Assembly (NCBI GenBank): GCA_002691205.1
Contig: NZHD01000029.1
Span: 1-64,000, forward strand
Origin: Deltaproteobacteria bacterium
GTDB taxonomy: Bacteria > Myxococcota_A > UBA9160 > UBA4427
Length of the DNA: 64,000 nucleotides
Reading direction: 5' to 3'
The position numbers were made by a program, and so were the translations under genes. The notes under the pieces are model-generated. The model worked only from the letters and a program-made list of their open reading frames with translations. It was not told the DNA's origin and did not search any database. Position 1 is the stretch's first letter. Each line of letters starts with the position of its first letter. This document shows positions 53,495 through 62,046 of this stretch, piece by piece.

Positions 53495-54805
53495 TTATCG
53501 AAGCTCTGTCACAGCCTGATGAACGCTCTTAAAAAGAGGCTCGATCTCTTCAAGCTCGAGGCACGAAAAAGCCACTCGAACATCGCTCGGAGTCGTCGCA
53601 ATCAAACCAATGCCATACTCATCCAAGAGATGAAGCCGCAGCTTCTCAGCGTCCACACCCTTAATCTCTAAGCACATAAAGTATCCGCTGTTGAAGGGGT
53701 AAACGGCCCAACTGTCCGAGAAATGAGGCGCGGAGGCGACTCGGTAGACCTCTTCGGCGCGTTTACGCAGAATTTCGTACTTCTCTTTCCGCTGGACTTC
53801 AATCTCCTCTGAGACGAGCGCCTTCTCAATCAACGACTGCGAAAGCTGAGAAACATTCGAGATACCAGCGCGGATCGCCCCCTTGAGTTTGGCCTCAATG
53901 ACCTCACAGACCACCTCAGCCGATTCAGGCGTACCGGGACCCAGAGTGATAAATCCACAGCGAAGGCCCCAGACAAAATACTCTTTGGTGGCCCCATCTA
54001 GTTTCACAGCAAGCAGGTTTTCGTGAAGACCGGTCAACAAACCAAACAAGGATTCCGACATACACGAACCACCGAGGTCGTAGAAAAGACCAAAATAAGC
54101 GTCGTCGACGATCACAACGAGACGAGTCCCTCGTTCTGCCTGCCTGTGCAGGGCTTCGACGATCCGCTCAGACTCTTCTCGCGTCGGCATGTAACCCGTT
54201 GGGTTGTTCGGAAAGTTCAAGACCACGACTAACTTATCGCGACCCTCAGCATTCTCGCGAAGCGCCGACTCAAAGGCATCACAATTGAAACCGGCTCCCT
54301 CATAAAAAGGAAACGTCGCGATCTCTCCGCCCAAACGAACTTCGAAATTCAAGCGGTAATTTCCCCAAAGCTTATCGGGCAGTAAAATTCGATCCCCCGG
54401 GTCCACGAAAAGATCTCCCGCCAAACCGAGACCATGCGTGATCGCCGCCGTCACTACAGGCAATCCAAAGCTTCGGTTTTCAAGGGTTGGATTTTCCGAA
54501 ATCAACTTGTCTCGCCAAGCCTCTCGTAGCTTCGGTCGACCCGCAGCGGGCGCATAGGGGTAAGCATCTTTGGGCTCAACGGACTTCAACTGCTCTTGCA
54601 CCGTCGCCAGATGCATGGGGCCACCGCCCTCCGTCGCGATTCCTATTGTGGCATTGTAGAGATGCGCCTTGGCTCCAGCTTCGGCGGACTGGGTCAAGAT
54701 GCCTTTTGGGAAGTAGATCCTACGGCCGTAAGCCGAAAGCATTTCCAAGACCTGCGGCGATGCGCTCGAAAGCTTTTCATTTAGTTTTTCAGCGAGTGGG
54801 TTCAA
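53495..54805 (-). CDS. Class I/II pyridoxal-phosphate aminotransferase
   Basis: LVVVLNFPNNPTGYMPTREESERIVEAL; VVIVDDAYFGLFYD; VKLDGATKEYFVWGLRCGFIT. Confidence 0.9.
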   Translation of the reverse strand: MNPLAEKLNEKLSSASPQVLEMLSAYGRRIYFPKGILTQSAEAGAKAHLYNATIGIATEGGGPMHLATVQEQLKSVEPKDAYPYAPAAGRPKLREAWRDKLISENPTLENRSFGLPVVTAAITHGLGLAGDLFVDPGDRILLPDKLWGNYRLNFEVRLGGEIATFPFYEGAGFNCDAFESALRENAEGRDKLVVVLNFPNNPTGYMPTREESERIVEALHRQAERGTRLVVIVDDAYFGLFYDLGGSCMSESLFGLLTGLHENLLAVKLDGATKEYFVWGLRCGFITLGPGTPESAEVVCEVIEAKLKGAIRAGISNVSQLSQSLIEKALVSEEIEVQRKEKYEILRKRAEEVYRVASAPHFSDSWAVYPFNSGYFMCLEIKGVDAEKLRLHLLDEYGIGLIATTPSDVRVAFSCLELEEIEPLFKSVHQAVTELR

Positions 54806-54869
54806 TCGAGTGCTTTCTATTTTTTGATGATGCCTGACTTTAACCGAGCCTCTTGTTGAGCCCCGGAAT

Positions 54870-55340
54870 TTACAGACGTTTGTGCATAACGTCCATCAGA
54901 TCGCCAAAACCCTGGCTTCGCCAGAAGGCTTGACCCTCATGATTTCCTTTGGCCACCTCGATTTCCACCCGGCGAGCGCCTGAGGCACGCGCCCACGAAA
55001 GCGCTTCTTCAACCAGCGCACGGCCAATTCCCGAACGCCGAAGCCCCTGACGAACACCCAGATCTGTAATTTCCGCTCGACTCGTCTCAACCATGATGGG
55101 AGGTGAATGGTCGAGGCGTACGATACAAATTCCGGGCAAGTCTCCCGCATCGTCGTAGACAAAAATCTGCGCACTGGGATCACGGAAAAGCCCCAAGATC
55201 AAATTCTTGACCTCGGAGTCCGCATTGGGTCGCATCTCAAAAACGGAATCGATGGCCTCGTGGTGATGGGTAATCGACGTCCAAAGCGCAGCTACGCGGT
55301 CGAGGTCTCGCGGTTGGGCCAAGCGAACATGCCCACTCAT
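54870..55340 (-). CDS. GNAT family N-acetyltransferase
   Basis: VRLAQPRDLDRVAALWTSI; ITDLGVRQGLRRSGIGRALVEEALSWARASGARRVEIEVAKGNHEGQAFWRSQGF; start at internal Met. Confidence 0.9.
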   Translation of the reverse strand: MSGHVRLAQPRDLDRVAALWTSITHHHEAIDSVFEMRPNADSEVKNLILGLFRDPSAQIFVYDDAGDLPGICIVRLDHSPPIMVETSRAEITDLGVRQGLRRSGIGRALVEEALSWARASGARRVEIEVAKGNHEGQAFWRSQGFGDLMDVMHKRL

Positions 55341-56110
55341 GGAGCGTCTCCTTGACCGGCACCCACATCCATTCGCGTCATCCAAAATTGCCCCTTGAAA
55401 TCTGTGCCTTTCTGATAGGTCCCGGACATCCGGTGCCCGTTCGTGTCTATTTGGTCCGTCGAGAAACGCGTTGTGGCCTCAAGAACCTCTGTGCGAGCCG
55501 ACCCCATCCTGTCGCTTCGGCTGAAAACCGGAAACCCATCACGCAAGCGTATCTCCCAGAGTTCGTGGTAACCCACCATCGAAGCCGAACCTGAGCGAAG
55601 CGCTCCGGCCGACTGCCATCCTTTCGACGGAGAGCCTCGCAAAGATTTTGAACGAGCCGAATAGGAATCGACCTTCAATCCCGCTTTAATCTCTGCGATC
55701 TGATCCGCACTCGGCGACCACACGCCCGGGGAACGAGCCCGTAACCCATCCTCCCTGGACTCATAGCGGCCTTCATTTCGTTTGAATTCCACGTGGGGAA
55801 ACAGCGTCCACCGAAAGCTCTTCCCCACGGATTCAATCTCCCAAATTTGGTCTTCCCATCGGGGTTCGGCGGGGTCGAGATCCGACTCCGGATCCAAGTG
55901 AACCAAGACGTACCATCGACCCAAAAATGGCTCTTGAGCGGACGCCGGGGCACTCTGAGCGTCCACAGGTTGCGCGGTCGAGGTGGCGGCCCAGAGCACA
56001 AGACTCATCACTCCCACAACACACAGATTCAACGTGAGACCTAAGCCCATGAGACCCACCGCGGACTCAGGGGTCCCAAGGCTCGACTTTTCCCAGCGGT
56101 AAAACGGCAA
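55337..56110 (-). CDS. Hypothetical exported protein, possibly lipocalin-like beta-barrel
   Basis: Hydrophobic N-terminal segment; EPFLGRWYVLVHLDPESDLDPAEPRWEDQIWEIE; repeated strand-like segments; 4-nt overlap with downstream GNAT start. Confidence 0.65.
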   Translation of the reverse strand: MPFYRWEKSSLGTPESAVGLMGLGLTLNLCVVGVMSLVLWAATSTAQPVDAQSAPASAQEPFLGRWYVLVHLDPESDLDPAEPRWEDQIWEIESVGKSFRWTLFPHVEFKRNEGRYESREDGLRARSPGVWSPSADQIAEIKAGLKVDSYSARSKSLRGSPSKGWQSAGALRSGSASMVGYHELWEIRLRDGFPVFSRSDRMGSARTEVLEATTRFSTDQIDTNGHRMSGTYQKGTDFKGQFWMTRMDVGAGQGDAP

Positions 56111-56271
56111 AAATTTTCCTCATTTGAGACGATCAGGGTCGTTTGACTCACTTTATCCAGAGACCGTCAGGCTAACGAGTAAAAAATGAATCTTCCATTT
56201 TTGGCCGAAAGAGCGGATAATTGGGAGATCTTCTGCCGGTCTAGTGACAAATCTTTGGACCCGAGCTGGAT

Positions 56272-56286
56272 TGGCACATGAATTGC
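56272..56286 (+). promoter_or_regulatory. Sigma-54 (-24/-12) promoter upstream of the 56357 gene
   Basis: TGGCAC-atgaa-TTGC; G(-24)-to-C(-12) spacing of 12; lies in the divergent intergenic region upstream of a sigma-54 regulator operon. Confidence 0.8.
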
Positions 56287-56323
56287 GCTTGTCTCCGGGT
56301 GTAGACTTGTGTCTACAAGCGCA
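56284..56323 (+). promoter_or_regulatory. Nested inverted repeats overlapping the -12 box and predicted transcript 5' end
   Basis: Outer TGCGCTTGT/ACAAGCGCA (9 bp), inner TGTAGAC-TTGT-GTCTACA (7 bp, tetraloop); the arms share ACA so they are mutually exclusive. Confidence 0.65.
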
Positions 56324-56356
56324 CCCCGAAAGAGAACGAAGCCACCCCCCGAAACT

Positions 56357-58387
56357 ATGCTGACCATTTGGATCGTCCACCGAGATGCCAAACACCGCGC
56401 TGCGCTGACCCGAATGGTCGGTGCGGGAGACGGAACCATTTTGGGTGGACCCATGGATCCTATCTTCCAATCCGCGACGCCCCCCAACGTCGTCTTGCTG
56501 GGTCTCTCCGGAGACTTCGAGGAAGAACTCGATTTCGTTCAACGGTTTGGAAACCACTGGCCTGAGGCGGCTTGGATTCTGCTGACTTCGCCCCAAGACC
56601 GAACGGACTCGCAACGCCTTTTCGATACATTGAAGGCCACCCACCTTTCTTATCCACCCGACCCCCTTGAGCTTCGGCGAGCGGTTCGCGTTGGGCTTCG
56701 CAAACGTCGAATCGAACCTCTTTCAAGCCGCTCCACCCGAAAAGGTCTGGGCCAAAAATTTCGGCGATGGTTTAAGAATATCGAGCTCCCCGAATTGGGG
56801 CGCAGTCTCGATCCGAGACTCTCACAAGTTTCGGTGCTCATTCGTGGCGAGCGGGGCACCGGTCGAAGTCTCCTCGCCCGATACATCCACGCTTTTGGAG
56901 GCCGGGCAAACGCTGACTTCATCACAATCCCAACCGAAGGAATTCTGTCCGCCGAAGGCCTCCTCGGCCGGATCAGCGCCATTGCCCAAACCACCCAGTC
57001 TGACTCCGCGGTCCTTTGGCTTGAAGAGGCTGACCAACTGCCCGTTCACGTTCAACGAACACTCAGAGACTGGGTCGAATTCGGCCTTCCTCCAGGATCC
57101 ACTCATTTTTTGAGCCTTCGTTGGATCGCGGGCGCCGGACCCGAAACCGACTTCGATCGAGAACCCGGACTGGATCTGCAACTCACCGAAGTTCTCTCCG
57201 CTCTTTCCATGCAAGTTCCCGCGCTTCGCGACAGACATGGGCACATCCCCGAACTCATCTCCGAGGCGGCCCAAGTCTGGTGTCAAAAACACGGCGAAAC
57301 CACTCGCCATTTCAGTCCGGAAAGTTTGGACTTGCTGTCCTCCTACCCCTGGCCAGGGAACCTGCATGAGCTTGAATCCGTGGTCGGACGGAGCCTCGCT
57401 TTTTCAGCCGCAGACCCCATGCAACCCATTCATCTCCGCTTCCCCAGCGACAGCCACTGGCTCGACCGATTGGAAGGCGAAATCGAGCCCAATCAGTCTC
57501 TACGCTCTGAGCCTGAGCCCCTTGAGACGTACGAAACTCTCTCTGAAGCCACTCTGATCGAGGAGAACGAAGCGATCATCATGGGTGAGCCCGTTCTTGA
57601 ACCGGAGACCATCACCGAAGAACCCCACACCCCGGTGGAAGAACCCCTAGCGGCCGAAGAAGTAGTTCCCGAACCCACCCTCAGCGGTTTCCGATCCACG
57701 GCGAATGAAAAGACCGAAGCCGACCCTAACGAATCAGAGCCTTCTGATTTTCGACGCTTGGTCAATGCCGTGGCCCATGAGGTCCGCAACCCCCTGGTGT
57801 CCATCCGCACATTCTCAGAGCTTTTGCCCGAGCAATACGAAGATCCGGAGTTCAGGGATCAGTTCAGCCAACTGGTCAGGCAAGATGTCAACCGAATTGA
57901 TGCCGCCGTATCTCGTCTCCAAAATATGGTTGAACTCCCAGCCATTCAGTCTGAATCTGTCGATATGGCCCATTTGCTCGACAAACTGCTCGAGGAGCAC
58001 AACGATCAGATCCGAGAGCGCCGATTACTGATCCTGAAAGAATTAGACCACCGATCGCCTCATGTGGTGGGCGACCCTCTGCTTTTGCGAGATGCCTTCA
58101 GCGGCCTCCTCACGCGGACCCTGAACCAAGTCAGTGACGGTGGAGACGTTTACATCGCCTCAAAACACAGCGACAGTCGCCTGGGCGCGAGCCCGTCTCT
58201 TCGGGTGCTCCTGCGATACGCCGTCAGCCACCCCGAAGCCCTCAATCCGAGAGCAAGTCACGAAGATTTAGACGGCATCATGGCTCAAACCATCATTCAA
58301 TCCCTCGGCGGCCGCTTCACCCTCGATACCACCGATGGCGAGGAATGCGTGATCGTCATCGACCTCCCCGCCCCCGCCACAGACTGA
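56357..58387 (+). CDS. Pseudo-receiver / degenerate sigma-54-type AAA+ / degenerate histidine kinase fusion
   Basis: Receiver-like fold without phospho-Asp (VVLLGLSGDF); GERGTGRSLLARYIHAFG (Walker A Lys to Arg), LWLEEADQLP, YPWPGNLHELESVVGRSLAFS; HisKA AHEVRNPLVSIRTFSELLP; HATPase-like C-terminus. Alternative GTG start at 56309. Confidence 0.82.
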   Translation: MLTIWIVHRDAKHRAALTRMVGAGDGTILGGPMDPIFQSATPPNVVLLGLSGDFEEELDFVQRFGNHWPEAAWILLTSPQDRTDSQRLFDTLKATHLSYPPDPLELRRAVRVGLRKRRIEPLSSRSTRKGLGQKFRRWFKNIELPELGRSLDPRLSQVSVLIRGERGTGRSLLARYIHAFGGRANADFITIPTEGILSAEGLLGRISAIAQTTQSDSAVLWLEEADQLPVHVQRTLRDWVEFGLPPGSTHFLSLRWIAGAGPETDFDREPGLDLQLTEVLSALSMQVPALRDRHGHIPELISEAAQVWCQKHGETTRHFSPESLDLLSSYPWPGNLHELESVVGRSLAFSAADPMQPIHLRFPSDSHWLDRLEGEIEPNQSLRSEPEPLETYETLSEATLIEENEAIIMGEPVLEPETITEEPHTPVEEPLAAEEVVPEPTLSGFRSTANEKTEADPNESEPSDFRRLVNAVAHEVRNPLVSIRTFSELLPEQYEDPEFRDQFSQLVRQDVNRIDAAVSRLQNMVELPAIQSESVDMAHLLDKLLEEHNDQIRERRLLILKELDHRSPHVVGDPLLLRDAFSGLLTRTLNQVSDGGDVYIASKHSDSRLGASPSLRVLLRYAVSHPEALNPRASHEDLDGIMAQTIIQSLGGRFTLDTTDGEECVIVIDLPAPATD

Positions 58388-58469
58388 AAAACGCTCAATT
58401 CCAGCCGAGCCCTTCTTTCTAACCCGGATCCCATCGGCCAAGTGGCGGCGGTCGTGATACATTCGCAGC

Positions 58470-59840
58470 ATGCCGTCCGTCCTAGTCGTCGATGACGAGC
58501 CCGCTGTCCGTGAATCGTTGCGCATGCTTCTTAAGAAGGAGTGCGACGTGGAAACGGCGGGCAGTGTGGATGCTGCCCTTGAAAAAGTGAGCGGCGCGGT
58601 CCCCGATCTTGTCTTGCTCGATGTCGTCATGCCGGGTCGCAACGGGCTGGAATTTATTCCGGAGCTCCGAAATCTCGGGATCGACTGTCCTGTGATCGTA
58701 CTCACCGCCACAAATACAGTCAGTGTCGCGGTGGAAGCCATGAAGCTCGGCGCCGCCGACTTCGTAACCAAGCCCTTCGAACTCGATGCGCTCCGGCTCA
58801 AAATTCGACAACTGCTTGAACACCAGAGCCTCGCGCAAGAAGTCGTCCGACTCCGAGATGAAGTCGCACAAAGACAACAACTCGGAAAAATGATCGGTCG
58901 CAGTTCTGTCATGCAGGAAGTGTTTCGGACCATTGAACGATTGGTGGAATCCTCGGCCACTGTTCTGATTACCGGTGAAAGTGGCACCGGCAAAGAACTG
59001 GCTGCTCGAGCGATTCACGACCTCTCCGAGCGTAACTCAGGAGCCTTTGTCCCCATCAACTGCGGTGCTATTCCCAGAGAACTCATCGAAAGTGAGCTCT
59101 TCGGCCACGAAGCCGGCGCTTTCACGGGAGCTAAAGAACGCCGAATCGGCCGCTTTCAAGCCGCTTCAGGAGGCACTCTTTTTCTCGATGAGATCGGCGA
59201 ACTGGAGCCAAGCCTCCAAGTCAAACTTCTGCGAGTACTACAAGAGCGAACCATCGAGCCCTTAGGGAGTTCAAAATCGATCCCCGTGGATGTCCGTGTT
59301 CTCGCAGCCACGAACCGCGACCTTGAAGCTGAGATCGAAACCGGCAATTTTCGGTCGGATCTTTATTACCGAATCAACGTCGTGCCCTTAAGTCTCCCAC
59401 CGCTTCGAGAAAGGCGAGAAGATGTGCGCCCCCTCGTCGCCACATTTCTAGCCCGGGTGTTTGAACGAAATAAAGGCTCGGCCTCGGAACATCCTCCTAT
59501 TTCTGATCGGGCTCTCGCCGCTCTGACCGAATATGCGTGGCCCGGAAATGTCAGAGAACTCGAAAATGCCATTGAACATGGACTCGCTATGTGTGCGGGG
59601 GATGAAATCGAAATCGAACATCTTCCCGTTTCGGTGCGACGCTCTGGACGCGCCGAGGCCCTTCGCGAAGATTGGCGAGCGGGTAAACTCGACTTCGACG
59701 AAGTTCTCGCTCGATTTGAGCGAGAACTTCTACGAGAAGCCCTTGAGCGAGAAGATGGAAATCAAACTCGAGCCTCAGCGGCTCTTGGAATTACCCGACG
59801 CGTTTTGAAGCTCAAAATGGACAAATTCGGGCTTAGCTGA
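58470..59840 (+). CDS. Sigma-54-dependent NtrC-family response regulator
   Basis: [14 protein letters not shown]...[42 protein letters not shown]; Fis-type [29 protein letters not shown]. Confidence 0.96.
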   Translation: MPSVLVVDDEPAVRESLRMLLKKECDVETAGSVDAALEKVSGAVPDLVLLDVVMPGRNGLEFIPELRNLGIDCPVIVLTATNTVSVAVEAMKLGAADFVTKPFELDALRLKIRQLLEHQSLAQEVVRLRDEVAQRQQLGKMIGRSSVMQEVFRTIERLVESSATVLITGESGTGKELAARAIHDLSERNSGAFVPINCGAIPRELIESELFGHEAGAFTGAKERRIGRFQAASGGTLFLDEIGELEPSLQVKLLRVLQERTIEPLGSSKSIPVDVRVLAATNRDLEAEIETGNFRSDLYYRINVVPLSLPPLRERREDVRPLVATFLARVFERNKGSASEHPPISDRALAALTEYAWPGNVRELENAIEHGLAMCAGDEIEIEHLPVSVRRSGRAEALREDWRAGKLDFDEVLARFERELLREALEREDGNQTRASAALGITRRVLKLKMDKFGLS

Positions 59841-60096
59841 GCCGGTCCCGAGACAGAAACCCATCGCTTGAGCGACTTAAGAACTCTGTACGTGTTGGAA
59901 CGCCGGCACGTCGACGCGCACTTTTGGGAACACTTCAAATATCCCTGTTTTTTCAATGAGTTACACGTGTTCCTTGGAAGCACTGTTCCCGAACGTACGT
60001 GGGCCGGGCCCTTCCGGCACAGGTTGAGTTGACCAGAGGGGCAGAAAAGTCAACGAATTCAATAGATTAAAAGGACCCCTGGTCTCCGCTCCAAGC

Positions 60097-60112
60097 TGGC
60101 ACGGCCTTTGCT
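60097..60112 (+). promoter_or_regulatory. Near-perfect sigma-54 (-24/-12) promoter immediately upstream of the PilZ gene
   Basis: TGGCACG-GCCT-TTGCT matches consensus TGGCACG-N4-TTGCW exactly. Confidence 0.88.
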
Positions 60113-60124
60113 TTATCAAGCGCT

Positions 60125-60655
60125 ATGGAGACTTCAACCCTATCCCTCGAAGATCAGAATATCCCAACCCACACCCCTCTCGATGAGTGCCTTGTGGCGC
60201 CCCGATTGAGACCCCAATTCGCACCCGAAGAGGATCATGACCTCGAAGCCGACTTTCCTCCGCGCAAAGAAAAGAGAGAGCACGTTTTCCGCGTCGCGGA
60301 ATACAGCCTTTACCCGCGCAGCCGTCGAGAGCAACGTCGACTCTCGGGCTTCATTCGAAACGAGTCCAGATCCGGACTTTGCTTGGTTTCAAAACAAACG
60401 GAAGGTGTGGGGAGCTGTCTTCGAATCGGGCTTCAGGGCGTCGATGGAATTCCGACTCGGGATGTCCTGGCTCGCGTCGTTTGGGCCCAGCCTCAAACCG
60501 ACGGGAGACACTGGTTGGGGCTGACTCTTCTCGATCAGGTGCCGTCTACCCAAACCGAGGCCATTCGAACTCCTTTCAGCCGAGGGGACCAAAACGAAGC
60601 GTCTCGGCCCGAGTTTCAACCATGGCCACGCAAGCAGCTTCGGGCCGCTTGTTAA
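60125..60655 (+). CDS. PilZ domain protein (putative c-di-GMP receptor)
   Basis: YPRSRREQRRLSGFIRNESRSGLCLV carries RxxxR and [D/N]xSxxG motifs; RDVLARVVWAQPQTDGRHWLGLTL. Confidence 0.8.
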   Translation: METSTLSLEDQNIPTHTPLDECLVAPRLRPQFAPEEDHDLEADFPPRKEKREHVFRVAEYSLYPRSRREQRRLSGFIRNESRSGLCLVSKQTEGVGSCLRIGLQGVDGIPTRDVLARVVWAQPQTDGRHWLGLTLLDQVPSTQTEAIRTPFSRGDQNEASRPEFQPWPRKQLRAAC

Positions 60656-60683
60656 AAGTATCCGCGGGGGAGAGTAAGGATTC

Positions 60684-60851
60684 ATGAAGGACCCATTGGG
60701 TCAAGACCGAATCCGAATCCGTGGGGTGGGACCGGTGAATGTATCCTGGGGGGAACATCGCCGGTCTCACTCCAATTTCTCAGCCTCTCAACGCTTCAAA
60801 GCCGGCCTTCTACCCACCTGGCTTGTTCTAAGAACAAAACTTTCTCCGTGA
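60684..60851 (+). CDS. Candidate 55-aa small protein between the PilZ gene and tatB
   Basis: GGGGGAGAGTAAGGATTC-ATG; MKDPLGQDRIRIRGVGPVNVSWGEHRRSHSNFSASQRFKAGLLPTWLVLRTKLSP*; below the ORF track length cutoff. Confidence 0.4.
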   Translation: MKDPLGQDRIRIRGVGPVNVSWGEHRRSHSNFSASQRFKAGLLPTWLVLRTKLSP

Positions 60852-60898
60852 AAGAAGTCTCCCGCGCCGTAGACGAAAAAGCGGGCTAGATTCCCTCT

Positions 60899-61291
60899 AT
60901 GTTCGGCATCGGAATGTGGGAACTGATGATCATCTTCGTGGTGGCGCTTCTGATCTTCGGACCCAAGCGCTTGCCGGAGTTGGCGCGTACGCTTGGGAAG
61001 GGAATGGCGGAGTTTCGCCGGGCCTCCTATGACCTTCGAAATTCATTTAACTTTGACGCCGAACCCCCGCCCACGCCCCCTCGGCCCCCTGAGGCCGGGT
61101 CTCCAGACCCCACCTCCCTTGAGGCTGATCCGGGAAGGCCCGATCAAGTAGTGGACAGCGCGGACCCCTCGGTCAGTTCACCAGAGACCCAAAGCCCCTC
61201 TCTGGCCAAAACAGGCGCCGAGTCTCCCTCCGAAACCTCAAACCCCACCCCTCCCGATGCGACCCAGGATCAGGAAGCAAAAATAAGTTGA
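60899..61291 (+). CDS. tatB: Sec-independent protein translocase TatA/TatB family protein
   Basis: MFGIGMWELMIIFVVALLIFGPKRLPELARTLGKGMAEFRRAS; Pro/Ser-rich tail. Confidence 0.93.
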   Translation: MFGIGMWELMIIFVVALLIFGPKRLPELARTLGKGMAEFRRASYDLRNSFNFDAEPPPTPPRPPEAGSPDPTSLEADPGRPDQVVDSADPSVSSPETQSPSLAKTGAESPSETSNPTPPDATQDQEAKIS

Positions 61292-62046
61292 TCGACGAGC
61301 CCGCCCCGATCACAGATCACCTGGCCGAATTGCGTCGACGTCTCTTCCGCATTTTGCTGGCCTTAATGGTCTTCACCATTGCCGCCTTTGGGTACGCGGA
61401 AGAAGTTTTTCTTTTTCTCGTCGAGCCCGTTGTTCAGTCCGTTGAAGGAACCGGCACACACCTACAAGCTATTTCACCCACTGAAACTTTTTTTACATAT
61501 CTCAAATGCGCACTGCTCGCGGGCTTTGTTCTCTCACTCCCGGTGACCTTCTGGCAGGTCTGGGCGTTCATCGCTCCTGGCCTCTATGAAAGTGAACGAC
61601 GAACCGTCATCCCGTTCGTTCTCATATCCTCACTTCTCTTCGCCGGAGGAGCCATCTTTGGTTACACGCAGGTTTTTCCACTTGTCTTCGACTTCTTGAG
61701 TAGCTTCGACGACAGCCCCATCATCGAGCAAAACTGGACGATGTCCGCGGTCTTCTCCACCACATCGCGTCTTTTCCTTGCCTTCGGAACCGCCTTTGAA
61801 CTGCCCGTGGTCGTCTTCTTCCTCTCCGTTTCAGGCCTCGTCAGTACGCGCAAGTTGCTCTCGGGCACACCCTATGCGCTATTGGCCATCTTCGTGGTCG
61901 CGGCGGTCCTTACCCCACCAGACCCCATGAGCCAGGTTTTGTTGGCGCTGCCCATGTTCATTCTTTATGTGGTGGGCGTCGCCGTGGCCTGGGTTTTTGA
62001 ACCCAAGCGCAAGCGAAAAGAAATTCAATCGTCCCAAGACGAATAG
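61288..62046 (+). CDS. tatC: Sec-independent protein translocase TatC
   Basis: ITDHLAELRRRLFRILLALMVFTIAAFGYAEEVFLFL; WAFIAPGLYESERR; FGTAFELPVVVFFL; alternative start overlaps tatB stop. Confidence 0.95.
   Translation: MIDEPAPITDHLAELRRRLFRILLALMVFTIAAFGYAEEVFLFLVEPVVQSVEGTGTHLQAISPTETFFTYLKCALLAGFVLSLPVTFWQVWAFIAPGLYESERRTVIPFVLISSLLFAGGAIFGYTQVFPLVFDFLSSFDDSPIIEQNWTMSAVFSTTSRLFLAFGTAFELPVVVFFLSVSGLVSTRKLLSGTPYALLAIFVVAAVLTPPDPMSQVLLALPMFILYVVGVAVAWVFEPKRKRKEIQSSQDE

Noticed and set aside
56153-56644. 163-aa minus-strand ORF across the sigma-54 promoter and the start of the fusion gene
   Set aside because: Overlaps a well-supported plus-strand gene and promoter; composition not protein-like
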